Positions 1 to 7,662 are shown, numbered from the stretch's first letter. The stretch is DNA of 32,129 nucleotides from Paraliobacillus quinghaiensis (GCF_003426025.1 NZ_QJSH01000033.1:1-32129), one strand, 5' to 3'. The notes: generated from the sequence alone by a model not told the origin. Translations and numbers: made by a program.

Positions 1-123
1 CCATAAAATGCGAGCTTGGTTGCTCATTTAAAATACTAGCTTGTTTCTTACTTAACATACTGGTTGTTTCGTTCAGTTTTCAAAGATCAATTTTTGTTAC
101 CGCTCGTTTGCGACAACTTTTAT
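1..123 (-). other. rRNA operon leader (5' part of an rrn transcript)
   Basis: Read on the minus strand, this stretch contains a Bacillus-type boxA (TGATCTTTGAAAACT, plus-strand 75-89) downstream of a strong promoter. It runs toward the left edge without any open frame. This arrangement is typical of the leader ahead of 16S rRNA. The rRNA gene itself would lie just outside the window, so 16S is an inference; no rRNA sequence is visible here. Confidence 0.7.
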
Positions 124-153
124 ATCATACCATCTATCAAACTATCATGTCAA
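124..153 (-). promoter_or_regulatory. rrn promoter P2 (proximal)
   Basis: The minus strand shows TTGACA (148-153) and TATGAT (124-129) separated by 18 nt, a near-consensus sigma-A promoter directly ahead of the boxA leader. Confidence 0.75.
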
Positions 154-276
154 CACTTTTTTTTACTTTTTAGTTTCGTAATGAAATGATGACTTGAATG
201 TGGCTACTATCTCATAACTGAACAAAATTCAATTTGTAAATCAAATATTTTTCAGTATTATTTCGACAGCTAAACA

Positions 277-304
277 ATCATATCATGTTTCACTAAAAAG
301 TCAA
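277..304 (-). promoter_or_regulatory. rrn promoter P1 (distal)
   Basis: The minus strand shows TTGACT (299-304) and TATGAT (277-282) separated by 16 nt, about 150 nt upstream of the proximal promoter. Tandem promoters are usual for Bacillus rrn operons. Confidence 0.65.
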
Positions 305-322
305 CAGATAAATCGACATTTT

Positions 323-362
323 TCGCAAGTTCTTGCGAGTAAGGTAATCATTTGATTACCTT
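323..362. repeat. two adjacent perfect palindromes upstream of the rrn promoters
   Basis: The first palindrome (323-338) has arms TCGCAAG and CTTGCGA around TT. The second (341-362) has arms AAGGTAATCA and TGATTACCTT around TT. Only two bases separate them, and they lie about 20-60 nt upstream of the distal -35. They could be protein-binding sites. They lack a T-run, so they are poor terminator candidates. Confidence 0.6.
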
Positions 363-607
363 GTTTGATGTGATTACTATTCATTATAACAATTCCTTCA
401 TTATATATACAAATTTTTTAAAGAAACAATTCTATGCTCTTGGTACATCACCTTCAAACATTCTTATGCTACGATCCAACGCTTTCTACCTATTAAGATA
501 ACTAAGAATCAATTCGCACAAATCTCCCTTTTCATAATAATCATTTCCCATTAACAGCGTATCCTAAACCAAATAATCAATATAAACTTTATTTAAATAA
601 CAAAAAA
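363..607. other. AT-rich intergenic stretch, nothing recognised
   Basis: I see no convincing open frame, promoter or structured RNA here. It separates the rrn promoter region from the terminator of the next minus-strand gene. Confidence 0.5.
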
Positions 608-642
608 CTTCGAGGTAGACTAAAAGAAAGTCTACCTCGAAG
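608..642 (-). terminator. intrinsic terminator of the 678-1205 gene
   Basis: A perfect 14-bp stem (arms 608-621 and 629-642, CTTCGAGGTAGACT and its complement) is followed on the minus strand by TTTTTTG. It lies 36 nt after the stop codon of the minus-strand gene. Confidence 0.9.
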
Positions 643-677
643 GGAACATAATAGAATTACAGCTTAGCTATGAAACT

Positions 678-1205
678 CTAACTCCATTTATAAAACATAC
701 CTTTATAATGGTTGATCACCTTTAATTGCTCTTCAACTGTTACTTTTGGAATTAGTGACCAACCCATTTTCTCAAGATAGTCACCATACATTTTTTCAAA
801 ACTTGCTTGCTGATACGCCATGTCAAAATGAACCTGTTTTACATTATCATTTTTCATCATTAGTCCAGAAAGGAAATTATCATTAGCTAAAAATTTTGAA
901 GTAGAATGTACTTCCAATGCAATTAGTTTGTCTGATTCCATTTTCTTGGGATTGATTTGACTTACATTTACTTGTTGTAAAACTTCTTGTAAAGGAACTA
1001 CTTGTAACCATTGATTATTGTTAGGTTCAAGCAAATTAAGCATTATAACTACATGACTTTCCATAATGATTATCTGAGCATAAATCATTTGTTTTAAGTA
1101 GGGATCACCTACTTCTGCATAATATTTTTTTAATTTATGAAGAATTCCTTTGTGTGCAGCTAAATGCTCGTTCATGAGACCAACATCGATACTTGGTAAC
1201 AACAT
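678..1205 (-). CDS. hypothetical helical protein, possibly spore-associated
   Basis: A 175-residue protein starting MLLPSIDVGL. The ATG at 1205 is chosen because AGGAGGAG lies 3 nt upstream; a longer frame would translate the ribosome binding site itself. The sequence looks wholly alpha-helical, without signal peptide or membrane segments. An N-terminal half with MNEHLAAHKG and several His/Glu pairs recalls ferritin-like or spore-coat-like helical proteins of Bacillaceae. That resemblance is weak and I do not recognise the family. It has its own strong terminator and stands alone between the rrn promoters and the divergent nuclease gene. Confidence 0.75.
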   Translation of the reverse strand: MLLPSIDVGLMNEHLAAHKGILHKLKKYYAEVGDPYLKQMIYAQIIIMESHVVIMLNLLEPNNNQWLQVVPLQEVLQQVNVSQINPKKMESDKLIALEVHSTSKFLANDNFLSGLMMKNDNVKQVHFDMAYQQASFEKMYGDYLEKMGWSLIPKVTVEEQLKVINHYKGMFYKWS

Positions 1206-1464
1206 AAATCTCCTCCTCAACCAATTAATACTTACCTACTAGAATATGAAGAATTTGTTCTTAACATGAATCATTTAAATAGAATAACCATACCAGGCAA
1301 TTTTTCACATAGATATATCACCTAAATAACCCGCTTCCCTATACCAATTCAATAGAGAATTCGTACGTGACGTGTTACAATACTTTTTGTTGTTATAAGT
1401 GTATTATCTATGAAAACCTTAAACACAGACCATGAATTCTCATACAACTAAAAGGAGTGATTAG

Positions 1465-2787
1465 ATGGGGATGACTTTAGGAGTCATTGGATTTCTTATT
1501 ATTTTGATTGCTATGCCCTGGTTAATTGTAGCTTTTTTCAGAAAGACAAATAAATCAAAAGCTGATAACCTGCTTTTATCAGGGTTTTTCTTATTCTTTT
1601 TAAGTTTTGCTTTTCCGGGAGCTGGTACTGAACAAGGTGAACCGGGAACTGCTATTTTTGCAATAGGTTTTTTGGGATTAATAATAGGAATTGGATCTCT
1701 CATTACTGCTTCATTCAAGAAAAAGCCCAAAAGACGAGGACTTATCATCTCAACGATAGGTTTTCTATTATTTTTCATCGGATTAATAATCCCTTCACCT
1801 ACCTTAGATCAAACTGCACAGCAAGAACCTGAGGCTGTGGTTGGTCATGAACAGGTAGAAAATAAGGAAGAGACTGATACTAACAGTAATACGGTTACTG
1901 ATAAGGATCAAAATCAAGAAGCAGCAGAAGAGCAGAATAAAGAGCAAGACCACTCAGAATCATCATCTGATCAAGAAAAGTCTACGAACGAACAAGAGGA
2001 AAATTCTAGCGCGGATACAAGCAACGATACGCCTGAACAAAATGACAGTTCTAATACAGAGTCAACTCAAGACACATCACAAGAAAACACGGGTACAGAT
2101 GAAACATCTGACCAAGACGACAGTACTTCGACAGATTCTAATTTTCCAACAGCTACCGTTACGCGCGTTGTTGACGGGGACACGATTGAAATCAATCTGA
2201 ACGGAAAGACAGAAGATGTCCGTTTATTGTTAGTAGATACACCTGAAACAAAGCACCCGAGGTTACCTGTTCAAAAATTCGGCCCTGAAGCGAGTCAATT
2301 TGCAAAGGACACACTATCAGGTAAAACGGTTGGAGTTGAGTATGATGGTCCGAAACGTGATAAATATGACCGATTGTTAGCGTACCTATGGGTTGACGGA
2401 AAGAACTTTAACCAAATGCTTTTGGAAAAAGGGCTTGCTCGATACGCTTACGTCTATAACCCACCATACACACATTCAAGTGCCTTTATGAAAGCTCAAA
2501 ACAGAGCAAAAAGCGCTGAATTAGGAATCTGGAGCATCCCTGGTTATGTAAGTAGTGATGGTTTCCAACAAACAGATCAAAACGAAACAGAAGTTGAGGG
2601 CGAAACTAATTCCAACCAATCGACTGACACTACTCTTCCATATGATCCAAATGGACCTGACCGTGATTGTGGTGACTTTGACAGCCAAGAACAAGCACAA
2701 AAATTCTATGAAGCTGCCGGTGGACCAGATCAAGACCCTCATCGACTCGATGGTGAAGGTGATGGACTAGTGTGCGAGAGTTTGTAG
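1465..2787 (+). CDS. membrane-anchored thermonuclease (SNase) with Excalibur domain
   Basis: A 440-residue protein in three parts. Residues 1-110 hold about four hydrophobic segments (near 3-25, 37-51, 63-83 and 91-110), which should anchor it in the membrane. Residues 115-226 are a low-complexity linker very rich in Glu, Asp, Ser, Thr, Asn and Gln. Residues 228-360 are a staphylococcal-nuclease domain in which the catalytic set is visible: D239 in VVDGDT, R253, D258 and E261 in VDTPE, and R303 in KYDRLLAY. The C-terminus (about 398-440) is an Excalibur calcium-binding motif with paired Cys and a DGEGDG core. A role as a calcium-dependent extracellular nuclease tethered to the cell follows from the families. 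AAAGGAGTGA precedes the ATG. Secreted SNases usually carry a simple signal peptide, so the polytopic anchor is unusual. Confidence 0.9.
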   Translation: MGMTLGVIGFLIILIAMPWLIVAFFRKTNKSKADNLLLSGFFLFFLSFAFPGAGTEQGEPGTAIFAIGFLGLIIGIGSLITASFKKKPKRRGLIISTIGFLLFFIGLIIPSPTLDQTAQQEPEAVVGHEQVENKEETDTNSNTVTDKDQNQEAAEEQNKEQDHSESSSDQEKSTNEQEENSSADTSNDTPEQNDSSNTESTQDTSQENTGTDETSDQDDSTSTDSNFPTATVTRVVDGDTIEINLNGKTEDVRLLLVDTPETKHPRLPVQKFGPEASQFAKDTLSGKTVGVEYDGPKRDKYDRLLAYLWVDGKNFNQMLLEKGLARYAYVYNPPYTHSSAFMKAQNRAKSAELGIWSIPGYVSSDGFQQTDQNETEVEGETNSNQSTDTTLPYDPNGPDRDCGDFDSQEQAQKFYEAAGGPDQDPHRLDGEGDGLVCESL

Positions 2788-2875
2788 TAAAGCCTAGCAA
2801 AAATAAAATAGAAAAGACCTAATAAGGAAACCATAAGTCTTATAATTTACAGTTAGCCTTAGGAAAAGGGAGTTA

Positions 2876-4024
2876 ATGATGAAAAGAACATTAAGTATAT
2901 TGTTTATTATAGTTTTAACAACTTTTACAGCTGCTTGTAATGAAAAAGCACCAGAAAAACCAATTATCGAAGGCGTTGAAAAAGGGAAAGTTTATGATGA
3001 TGGAATAAAAATAACAGTAAAGAACAAGCAAAAAGATGTTGTATACAAATCATTTATAAATGAAGAACCCTATGAACTCGGTGTGACATTTGATGAAAAC
3101 GGAAAACATACAGTCAAAGTAATAGCAGAGCAAAATGAGAAAGAAACGGAAACAACTGTTTCTTTTGAGATTGACGATGTTCCACCAAAAAAGCCTATTG
3201 TAAATGGAGTGGAAGAAGGTAAAATCTATGCCGACAGTGTAGAGATAGATTTTGAAAAAGAGGAAGGCGTTAGTTATTCAGTGAAAATTGACGAGGAACC
3301 GTATAAATTGAACACACCTTACAAAAAAGAGGGAAAACATCGTTTATCAATCCTCGCTACAAAAGAAAGTAATAAACTTACCGTTGAAAAAGAAGTAACC
3401 TTTACGATCGACCATACTACTTACACCAAAAAAGAAGTTGAATACTTCACCGAAATTGCATTAGGTTCAGAATATGGTGGAGATCCTTACGTCAAGAAAT
3501 GGCTAGAAGACATTTATATTAAAGTCCAGGGAAATCCGAAAAATGCGGATTTAGAAACAATAGATAAAGTAGTAAAAGAATTGAATGACATAATAAAGAC
3601 GGTAAACATACAGGTTATAAAAGAAAATGAGGACACAAAAGAAAATGTAAACATCTATTTTGTCCCTCAAGGTGACTTTCGAAAATATATACCAAATGCT
3701 ACATTGGGAAATTGGGCTTATTTCACTTATTTTCCCAAAACCAATGGCGAAATAACGGAAGCAATTATCACAATAGGAACTTTCGGTTCTGACCAAATAG
3801 ACCGTGACCATCAAATAAGAGAAGAATTAACACAAATTCTAGGGTTAGGGAATGATTCACCTAAATACGAAGATAGCATTTTCCATGAAGATGAAGGCCA
3901 AAGTTTAAACCTAAGTTATTCAAAGTTAGATAAAAAAGTGATTGAATTGCTTTATAGAAAAGATATTGAAATAGGAATGAGGGAAAAAGAAATTCTTGAA
4001 ACATTAGATGAAAGGACAAAGTAA
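2876..4024 (+). CDS. lipoprotein with two Ig-like repeats and a DUF2927-type domain
   Basis: A 382-residue lipoprotein: a hydrophobic signal peptide ends in TAAC, with the lipidated Cys at about residue 21. Two similar ~75-residue segments follow (about 29-100 and 103-180). Each begins P-I-(I/V)-(E/N)-G-V-E-x-G-K-(V/I)-Y and ends FEIDD or FTIDH, like tandem Ig-like surface modules. The C-terminal part (about 185-370) matches DUF2927 as I know it, including the REELTQILGLGNDS segment, where related proteins are suspected to be protease-like. No function is established. A run of AAAGGGAG precedes tandem ATG codons; the first is used here. It is followed by its own terminator and lies 88 nt after the nuclease gene on the same strand, so co-transcription is possible. 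Confidence 0.8.
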   Translation: MMKRTLSILFIIVLTTFTAACNEKAPEKPIIEGVEKGKVYDDGIKITVKNKQKDVVYKSFINEEPYELGVTFDENGKHTVKVIAEQNEKETETTVSFEIDDVPPKKPIVNGVEEGKIYADSVEIDFEKEEGVSYSVKIDEEPYKLNTPYKKEGKHRLSILATKESNKLTVEKEVTFTIDHTTYTKKEVEYFTEIALGSEYGGDPYVKKWLEDIYIKVQGNPKNADLETIDKVVKELNDIIKTVNIQVIKENEDTKENVNIYFVPQGDFRKYIPNATLGNWAYFTYFPKTNGEITEAIITIGTFGSDQIDRDHQIREELTQILGLGNDSPKYEDSIFHEDEGQSLNLSYSKLDKKVIELLYRKDIEIGMREKEILETLDERTK

Positions 4025-4059
4025 CTGCTTCGCTTTGTAGGGAACTATTTAAAGCCTCC

Positions 4060-4089
4060 CCCCTCTTCAATTATAGAGAGGGGATTTTT
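4060..4089 (+). terminator. intrinsic terminator after the DUF2927 lipoprotein
   Basis: Stem CCCCTCT (4060-4066) pairs with AGAGGGG (4077-4083), followed by ATTTTTATTT, 35 nt after the stop codon. Confidence 0.85.
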
Positions 4090-4111
4090 ATTTGGGTTAA
4101 CATTGCTGGTA

Positions 4112-4140
4112 TTGACTAATTGATTACTACTCACTATATA
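4112..4140 (+). promoter_or_regulatory. sigma-A promoter of the TspO-like gene
   Basis: TTGACT (4112-4117) and TATATA (4135-4140) are spaced by 17 nt, about 68 nt ahead of the start codon and right after the preceding terminator. Confidence 0.6.
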
Positions 4141-4207
4141 TAATCAGCAAAAATAAGGTTTTCTTTTCTTAAAAAGGTGAATATATAATTGTAAAGGAGT
4201 GAGAAAA

Positions 4208-4930
4208 ATGCTACGATTTTTTATTAACTTTTTGGCACTAGTATTTGTTATCATAATCAATTATTTGTCTAACGCATTACCATTCAACGGACAAACCACT
4301 TCAGAAATCTCTAATCGAATAAACGTTTTATTCACACCAGCTGGCTATGTTTTTAGTATATGGGGAGTTATCTATTTGCTATTAGCGATATGGGTGTTTC
4401 GTCAGCTACCTAAAGCACGACGGAATTTACCTGTTTATATTAAAGCAACCCCACTATTTGTCTTAAGCTGTTTGTTGAATAGTTTTTGGTTATTTCTATG
4501 GCATTACGAGTATTTCGTCTTTTCTGTCGTAATCATGGTTGCCCTATTAATCAATCTAATCACCCTATACACTCGTGTGAAGGCTGTTGCAACGAGCTTT
4601 AGTGACCTTTTACCTTTTTCTGTTTACCTAGGTTGGGTTAGTGTTGCAACAATAGCAAACATTAGCTATGTTCTTGTTGAATTTGGTTGGAATGGCTTTG
4701 GATTATCAGATAGTTTCTGGACGATCACAATGCTCTTTGTTGCTACTGTATTAGCAGCGATATTCCGTTTGAAAGAAAGAGATGTTGCTTACCCACTCGT
4801 ATTCGTTTGGGCTTTCATTGGAATAGGAGTTAGGAATTTATCAGATTATCCAACTGTTTCTTATGCTGCTTATTTCTGTGCAGCCGTTGTATTTATAGTT
4901 GCTTTATTTGGTCTTAAAAAACGTCATTGA
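4208..4930 (+). CDS. TspO/MBR-like tryptophan-rich membrane protein
   Basis: A 240-residue integral membrane protein. The ATG at 4208 is preferred over an upstream GTG because AAAGGAG (4193-4199) sits 8 nt before it and overlaps the GTG. It has about seven hydrophobic segments rich in Trp and Tyr. The N-terminal loop N-A-L-P-F-N-G-Q followed by FTPAGYVFSIWGVIYLLL is the signature of the TspO/MBR-related 'tryptophan-rich sensory protein' group common in Firmicutes. The five-helix TspO fold binds tetrapyrroles and cholesterol-like ligands in characterised members. The ligand here is unknown, and this longer branch may differ. It forms a monocistronic unit with its own promoter and terminator. 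Confidence 0.8.
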   Translation: MLRFFINFLALVFVIIINYLSNALPFNGQTTSEISNRINVLFTPAGYVFSIWGVIYLLLAIWVFRQLPKARRNLPVYIKATPLFVLSCLLNSFWLFLWHYEYFVFSVVIMVALLINLITLYTRVKAVATSFSDLLPFSVYLGWVSVATIANISYVLVEFGWNGFGLSDSFWTITMLFVATVLAAIFRLKERDVAYPLVFVWAFIGIGVRNLSDYPTVSYAAYFCAAVVFIVALFGLKKRH

Positions 4931-4957
4931 TTTAACTTAAAAAATAATAGATACAAC

Positions 4958-4990
4958 AAAAATGGAAGAGCTAAATGCTCCCCATTTTTT
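4958..4990 (+). terminator. intrinsic terminator after the TspO-like gene
   Basis: Arms AAAAATGG..GAGC (4958-4971) and GCTC..CCATTTTTT (4977-4990) pair with small bulges and end in a T-run, 27 nt after the stop codon. Confidence 0.75.
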
Positions 4991-5018
4991 GTTTATCTAT
5001 ACTAATCTGCCCCTTTTT

Positions 5019-5049
5019 ATTCGACAAAAAACGGGAAGTGACAGGCACC
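5019..5049 (+). repeat. interspersed repeat, family R, copy 1
   Basis: The copy starts ATTCGACAAAAA and ends GTGACAGGCACC. Its last base is the first base of the manganese catalase stop codon (read on the minus strand). On the minus strand it gives GGTG-CCTGT-CACT followed by a T-run, a minimal terminator-like shape. Confidence 0.85.
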
Positions 5050-5861
5050 TAGCGTGTTCCATGAATATATGGAGGTCCTGGTTGTAAGGTAGGTATTTGT
5101 CCCATTGCTTCTGGATTTTGAACATATTCAAAGTTTGCCTGCCCATCCACTGTTGAACCGTTCGCCCATCTCCCAGTACTACTTTCTTCGCCTTGAGAGA
5201 AATTCATGAAGGAATATGAAACTTCTTGTTTCTCATATTCTTGATTAAACGTACTTGGTACTATAGCACCCTGAGTTTGTTCTAGTTCCTCAATGGCAGC
5301 CATCCATTGATGTTGATGCATCGTGTCACGTGCAATTAAAAACGATAACATATCTCTTACTCCTGGATCAGTAGTCATTTCATAAAGTCGACACACTTGA
5401 AGCCTCCCCTGTGATTCCGCATTCAAATTTGCGCGAAAATCAGCTAATAAGTTTCCACTTGCTATCGTATAACGTGCTGTCCAAGGAAATCCAACACTGT
5501 CATTTGGTTGAGCTCCTAATCCATTAACAATTGCGTGCTGTGGGTTCATTCCACCTAACACTGCCTCTACTGCAGGATCTTTAGCCCCTTGCTCTTGGTC
5601 ATGTGCAGGAGTACCATCCAATAATTGAGCAATCATTGTTGCAATCATTTCTACATGTGCTATCTCTTCAGTTGCAATATCCATTATCATATCTTTGTAT
5701 TTATTTTCAGCGCGACAGTTCCACCCTTGAAATAAATACTGCATCATAACAGACATTTCTCCATATTGCCCACCTAAAATTTCTTGCAGCTTTTTTGCAT
5801 AGACTGGATCAGGCTGACTTGGCTTTGCATTGTATTGAAGTTCTTTTATATGACTAAACAC
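5049..5861 (-). CDS. manganese catalase
   Basis: A 270-residue dimanganese catalase, which should dismutate hydrogen peroxide to water and oxygen without haem. The expected metal ligands are in place and in register with the Thermus enzyme: E35 (GQYGEMS), E66 and H69 (TEEIAHVE), E149 (LNAESQ) and H182 (MHQHQW). Residues 1-190 are the four-helix ferritin-like core, and 200-270 a Gly/Pro-rich tail. The family includes the spore-associated CotJC and YdbD-like proteins of Bacillus, so a role in spores or general stress is plausible. AAGGAGGG precedes the ATG. The stop codon overlaps repeat copy R1. Confidence 0.95.
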   Translation of the reverse strand: MFSHIKELQYNAKPSQPDPVYAKKLQEILGGQYGEMSVMMQYLFQGWNCRAENKYKDMIMDIATEEIAHVEMIATMIAQLLDGTPAHDQEQGAKDPAVEAVLGGMNPQHAIVNGLGAQPNDSVGFPWTARYTIASGNLLADFRANLNAESQGRLQVCRLYEMTTDPGVRDMLSFLIARDTMHQHQWMAAIEELEQTQGAIVPSTFNQEYEKQEVSYSFMNFSQGEESSTGRWANGSTVDGQANFEYVQNPEAMGQIPTLQPGPPYIHGTR

Positions 5862-5874
5862 CTTAAAATCCCTC

Positions 5875-5904
5875 CTTATCAGAGCTCTTAATAACTCTGG
5901 TAAG
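5875..5904 (-). promoter_or_regulatory. 5' UTR hairpin next to the manganese catalase ribosome binding site
   Basis: On the minus strand, CTTA-C-CAGAG and CTCTG-A-TAAG form a stem with one mismatch around a 10-nt loop. The distal arm runs into the TAAGGAGGG ribosome binding site. It could limit translation, but this is inferred from folding by eye. Confidence 0.4.
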
Positions 5905-5931
5905 GTTATTATGAAGAATTTAGGTATTTTT

Positions 5932-5940
5932 ATTATAACA
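5932..5940 (-). promoter_or_regulatory. extended -10 promoter of the manganese catalase gene
   Basis: The minus strand reads TGTTATAAT, a perfect extended -10 element, about 71 nt ahead of the start codon. No good -35 is visible at the usual distance. Confidence 0.5.
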
Positions 5941-6014
5941 AAAATAAACCATTTTCATTTTTGGGTTTAAAACAAAAGTATTAGTTCATTAATAATAACG
6001 TAGATGATCAAAAT

Positions 6015-6191
6015 CTATTCTAAATTGAATAATTCTGAAATGAATTCAGCACTTCCAGGTGAAAACATAAATAGTGATAATGCAATACATAAAAGACCCA
6101 CAGTTATTAAGCTGGTTTGTTTATTACCACGTACCCCTTTAATAACCAAAAAGATTCCCGCAAATAATATTAAAAAATACCAAAAGCCCAT
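6015..6191 (-). CDS. small two-helix membrane protein
   Basis: A 58-residue protein starting MGFWYFLILFAG. It has two hydrophobic segments (about 2-20 and 28-46) joined by a short basic loop (KGVRGNK), so it is probably an integral membrane hairpin. An AGGGGTGA ribosome binding site 5 nt upstream of the ATG at 6191 favours this start over a longer frame. I do not recognise a family. It lies between the manganese catalase promoter and the GreA-like gene on the same strand. Confidence 0.6.
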   Translation of the reverse strand: MGFWYFLILFAGIFLVIKGVRGNKQTSLITVGLLCIALSLFMFSPGSAEFISELFNLE

Positions 6192-6272
6192 AGTTTCACC
6201 CCTCGTACAGAATGACTTCATCGTCCATTCTTGCTATCTTTTCTTTCGACAAAAAAACAAGAAGTGTTACAT

Positions 6273-6773
6273 CTATTTAATTCCTACTTCTTCCCATCCG
6301 CTATACAACTTTAACACCTTACATTTCACTTTTCCCGAAGGAACGGACAAAATAGTCTCCTCGCCAACTTTTAAACCGATCAACTTTTTCGCAACTGGTG
6401 TATCATAGAAAAGTTTATTTTCCTCTATATTAGATTCACCGTAACCGACGATTTCATATATGTCTTCTTCCGTAAAATTTGTATACTCAAACGAACACTT
6501 CACGATAGAACCAATATCAACTATTTCCGTATTACGCTCATCAAACTCAATAAATTGTGCATTCTTATACACCTGTTGAATTTCTTGAATGCGTTTTATT
6601 AATATGTCTTCATCTTGCTCTAATTTATGGAAATTAGGATTAGCTAACTTATCATCACCACAAGCATGATATGCAATATTTTTATCATTACGTACTTGCT
6701 TCAATTCTTGTTCAAGATCAGCTATTTGTTGAAGAATCAATTGCTTTCCCTTAGATGTGATTTTAATCTGCAT
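6273..6773 (-). CDS. GreA/GreB-family transcription elongation factor paralogue
   Basis: A 166-residue protein with the two-part Gre layout. Residues 1-75 are an N-terminal coiled coil (QQIADLEQELKQVRND...), and residues 80-166 a C-terminal FKBP-like domain containing YDTPVAKKLIGLKVGEE, the family's SP-x-A-x-A-L-x-G-K-x-V-G-D-E motif. Gre factors enter the RNA polymerase secondary channel and stimulate cleavage of backtracked RNA through acidic residues at the coil tip. The tip here reads ACGDDKLANP, with two Asp, so cleavage activity is possible but not assured. The sequence diverges from canonical GreA, which suggests a specialised paralogue. AAGGAGAG precedes the ATG. Confidence 0.85.
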   Translation of the reverse strand: MQIKITSKGKQLILQQIADLEQELKQVRNDKNIAYHACGDDKLANPNFHKLEQDEDILIKRIQEIQQVYKNAQFIEFDERNTEIVDIGSIVKCSFEYTNFTEEDIYEIVGYGESNIEENKLFYDTPVAKKLIGLKVGEETILSVPSGKVKCKVLKLYSGWEEVGIK

Positions 6774-6843
6774 ATTACTCTCCTTAATATTTAGTTTTAA
6801 TCCTTAACAATATATAATCATCCACTTCAATAACGCCTTTTTC

Positions 6844-6896
6844 ATTCGACAAAAAACGGGAAGTGACAGGCACCGCCCCAGATCGGAGAGGCACCT
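6844..6896 (+). repeat. interspersed repeat, family R, copy 2 with 3' extension
   Basis: The core (6844-6874) is almost identical to copy 1. It is followed by a GC-richer tail ending in a second GGCACCTC block, just before the stop codon of the undecaprenyl synthase gene. On the minus strand the tail and core can form GGG..GTG / CAC..CCC before TTTTTT. Confidence 0.85.
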
Positions 6897-6897
6897 C

Positions 6898-7662
6898 TTA
6901 TCCTAGTCCGCCATATCTTCTTTTTCGTAGTTGGTATTCTTCCAGCGCAAGTCTAAATTCATTCTCGGAAAAATCTGGCCACAACACATCACTGAAACAG
7001 AACTCGGTGTAGGCCATCTGCCATAACAGGAAGTTGCTTAGACGTTTTTCTCCACCAGTTCGAATTAGCAAGTCTGGATTTGGCATATCAGCCGTGTCTA
7101 GGTACTTTGAAAACCGCTGTTCATCTACTTCATCAATTGAGAATTTTTCATCGATCAGATCAGTAAACATACCCTTCATCGCATGTAGCATTTCATGTTT
7201 ACTTCCATAATTGAGGGCTAGGTTCAGTTGAAGACCATCGTTATCCTTCGTAGAGTCAATCGCATATTGCAAAGCTTCACGTGTAGATACTGGAAGAGTC
7301 TCCATATTACCGATTACCTGAACGCGTACATTATTAGATTTAATCTCTGGCAAATAAACATGCATAAACTCTTTGGGAAGCTTCAATATAAATTCGACCT
7401 CAGGCTTTGGACGCTTCCAGTTTTCCGTGGAAAATGTGTACATCGTCAATACCTTTACATTGCATTTTACTGCTGCTTTTACTACTTTAACAACAACAGA
7501 CAATCCTTCTTTGTGACCAGCAAACCTTGGCAATCCTCGCTTCTGGGCCCAGCGTCCATTACCGTCCATAATGATTGCTACATGCTCCGGTATATGACCT
7601 TCCGTATAATAAAAATTTGTTTTCTCATCTTTTTTAGTTAAAAAAGGAATTTTCATGTTCAT
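6898..7662 (-). CDS. uppS-like: isoprenyl transferase (undecaprenyl-diphosphate synthase family)
   Basis: A 254-residue cis-prenyltransferase. The start at 7662 (MNMKIPF) follows GAGGGG at good spacing; an upstream in-frame ATG has none. Visible motifs are VAIIMDGNGRWA with catalytic D33, RFAGHKEG, YTFSTENWKRP, LNLALNYG, and LLIRTGGEKRLSNFLLWQMAYTEF. The family condenses isopentenyl diphosphate onto farnesyl diphosphate to make the C55 carrier of cell-wall synthesis. The housekeeping gene normally sits beside frr, cdsA and dxr. This copy stands alone among unrelated genes, so it is probably a second paralogue, perhaps with a different chain length or condition of use. Confidence 0.93.
   Translation of the reverse strand: MNMKIPFLTKKDEKTNFYYTEGHIPEHVAIIMDGNGRWAQKRGLPRFAGHKEGLSVVVKVVKAAVKCNVKVLTMYTFSTENWKRPKPEVEFILKLPKEFMHVYLPEIKSNNVRVQVIGNMETLPVSTREALQYAIDSTKDNDGLQLNLALNYGSKHEMLHAMKGMFTDLIDEKFSIDEVDEQRFSKYLDTADMPNPDLLIRTGGEKRLSNFLLWQMAYTEFCFSDVLWPDFSENEFRLALEEYQLRKRRYGGLG

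Noticed and set aside
6004-6408. Plus-strand open frame crossing the small membrane protein and the Gre-like gene
   Set aside because: It overlaps two minus-strand genes with good ribosome binding sites and shows no domain features.
7228-7641. Plus-strand open frame of 137 codons opposite the undecaprenyl synthase gene
   Set aside because: It is the mirror of a strongly conserved enzyme, without a ribosome binding site or recognisable protein features.
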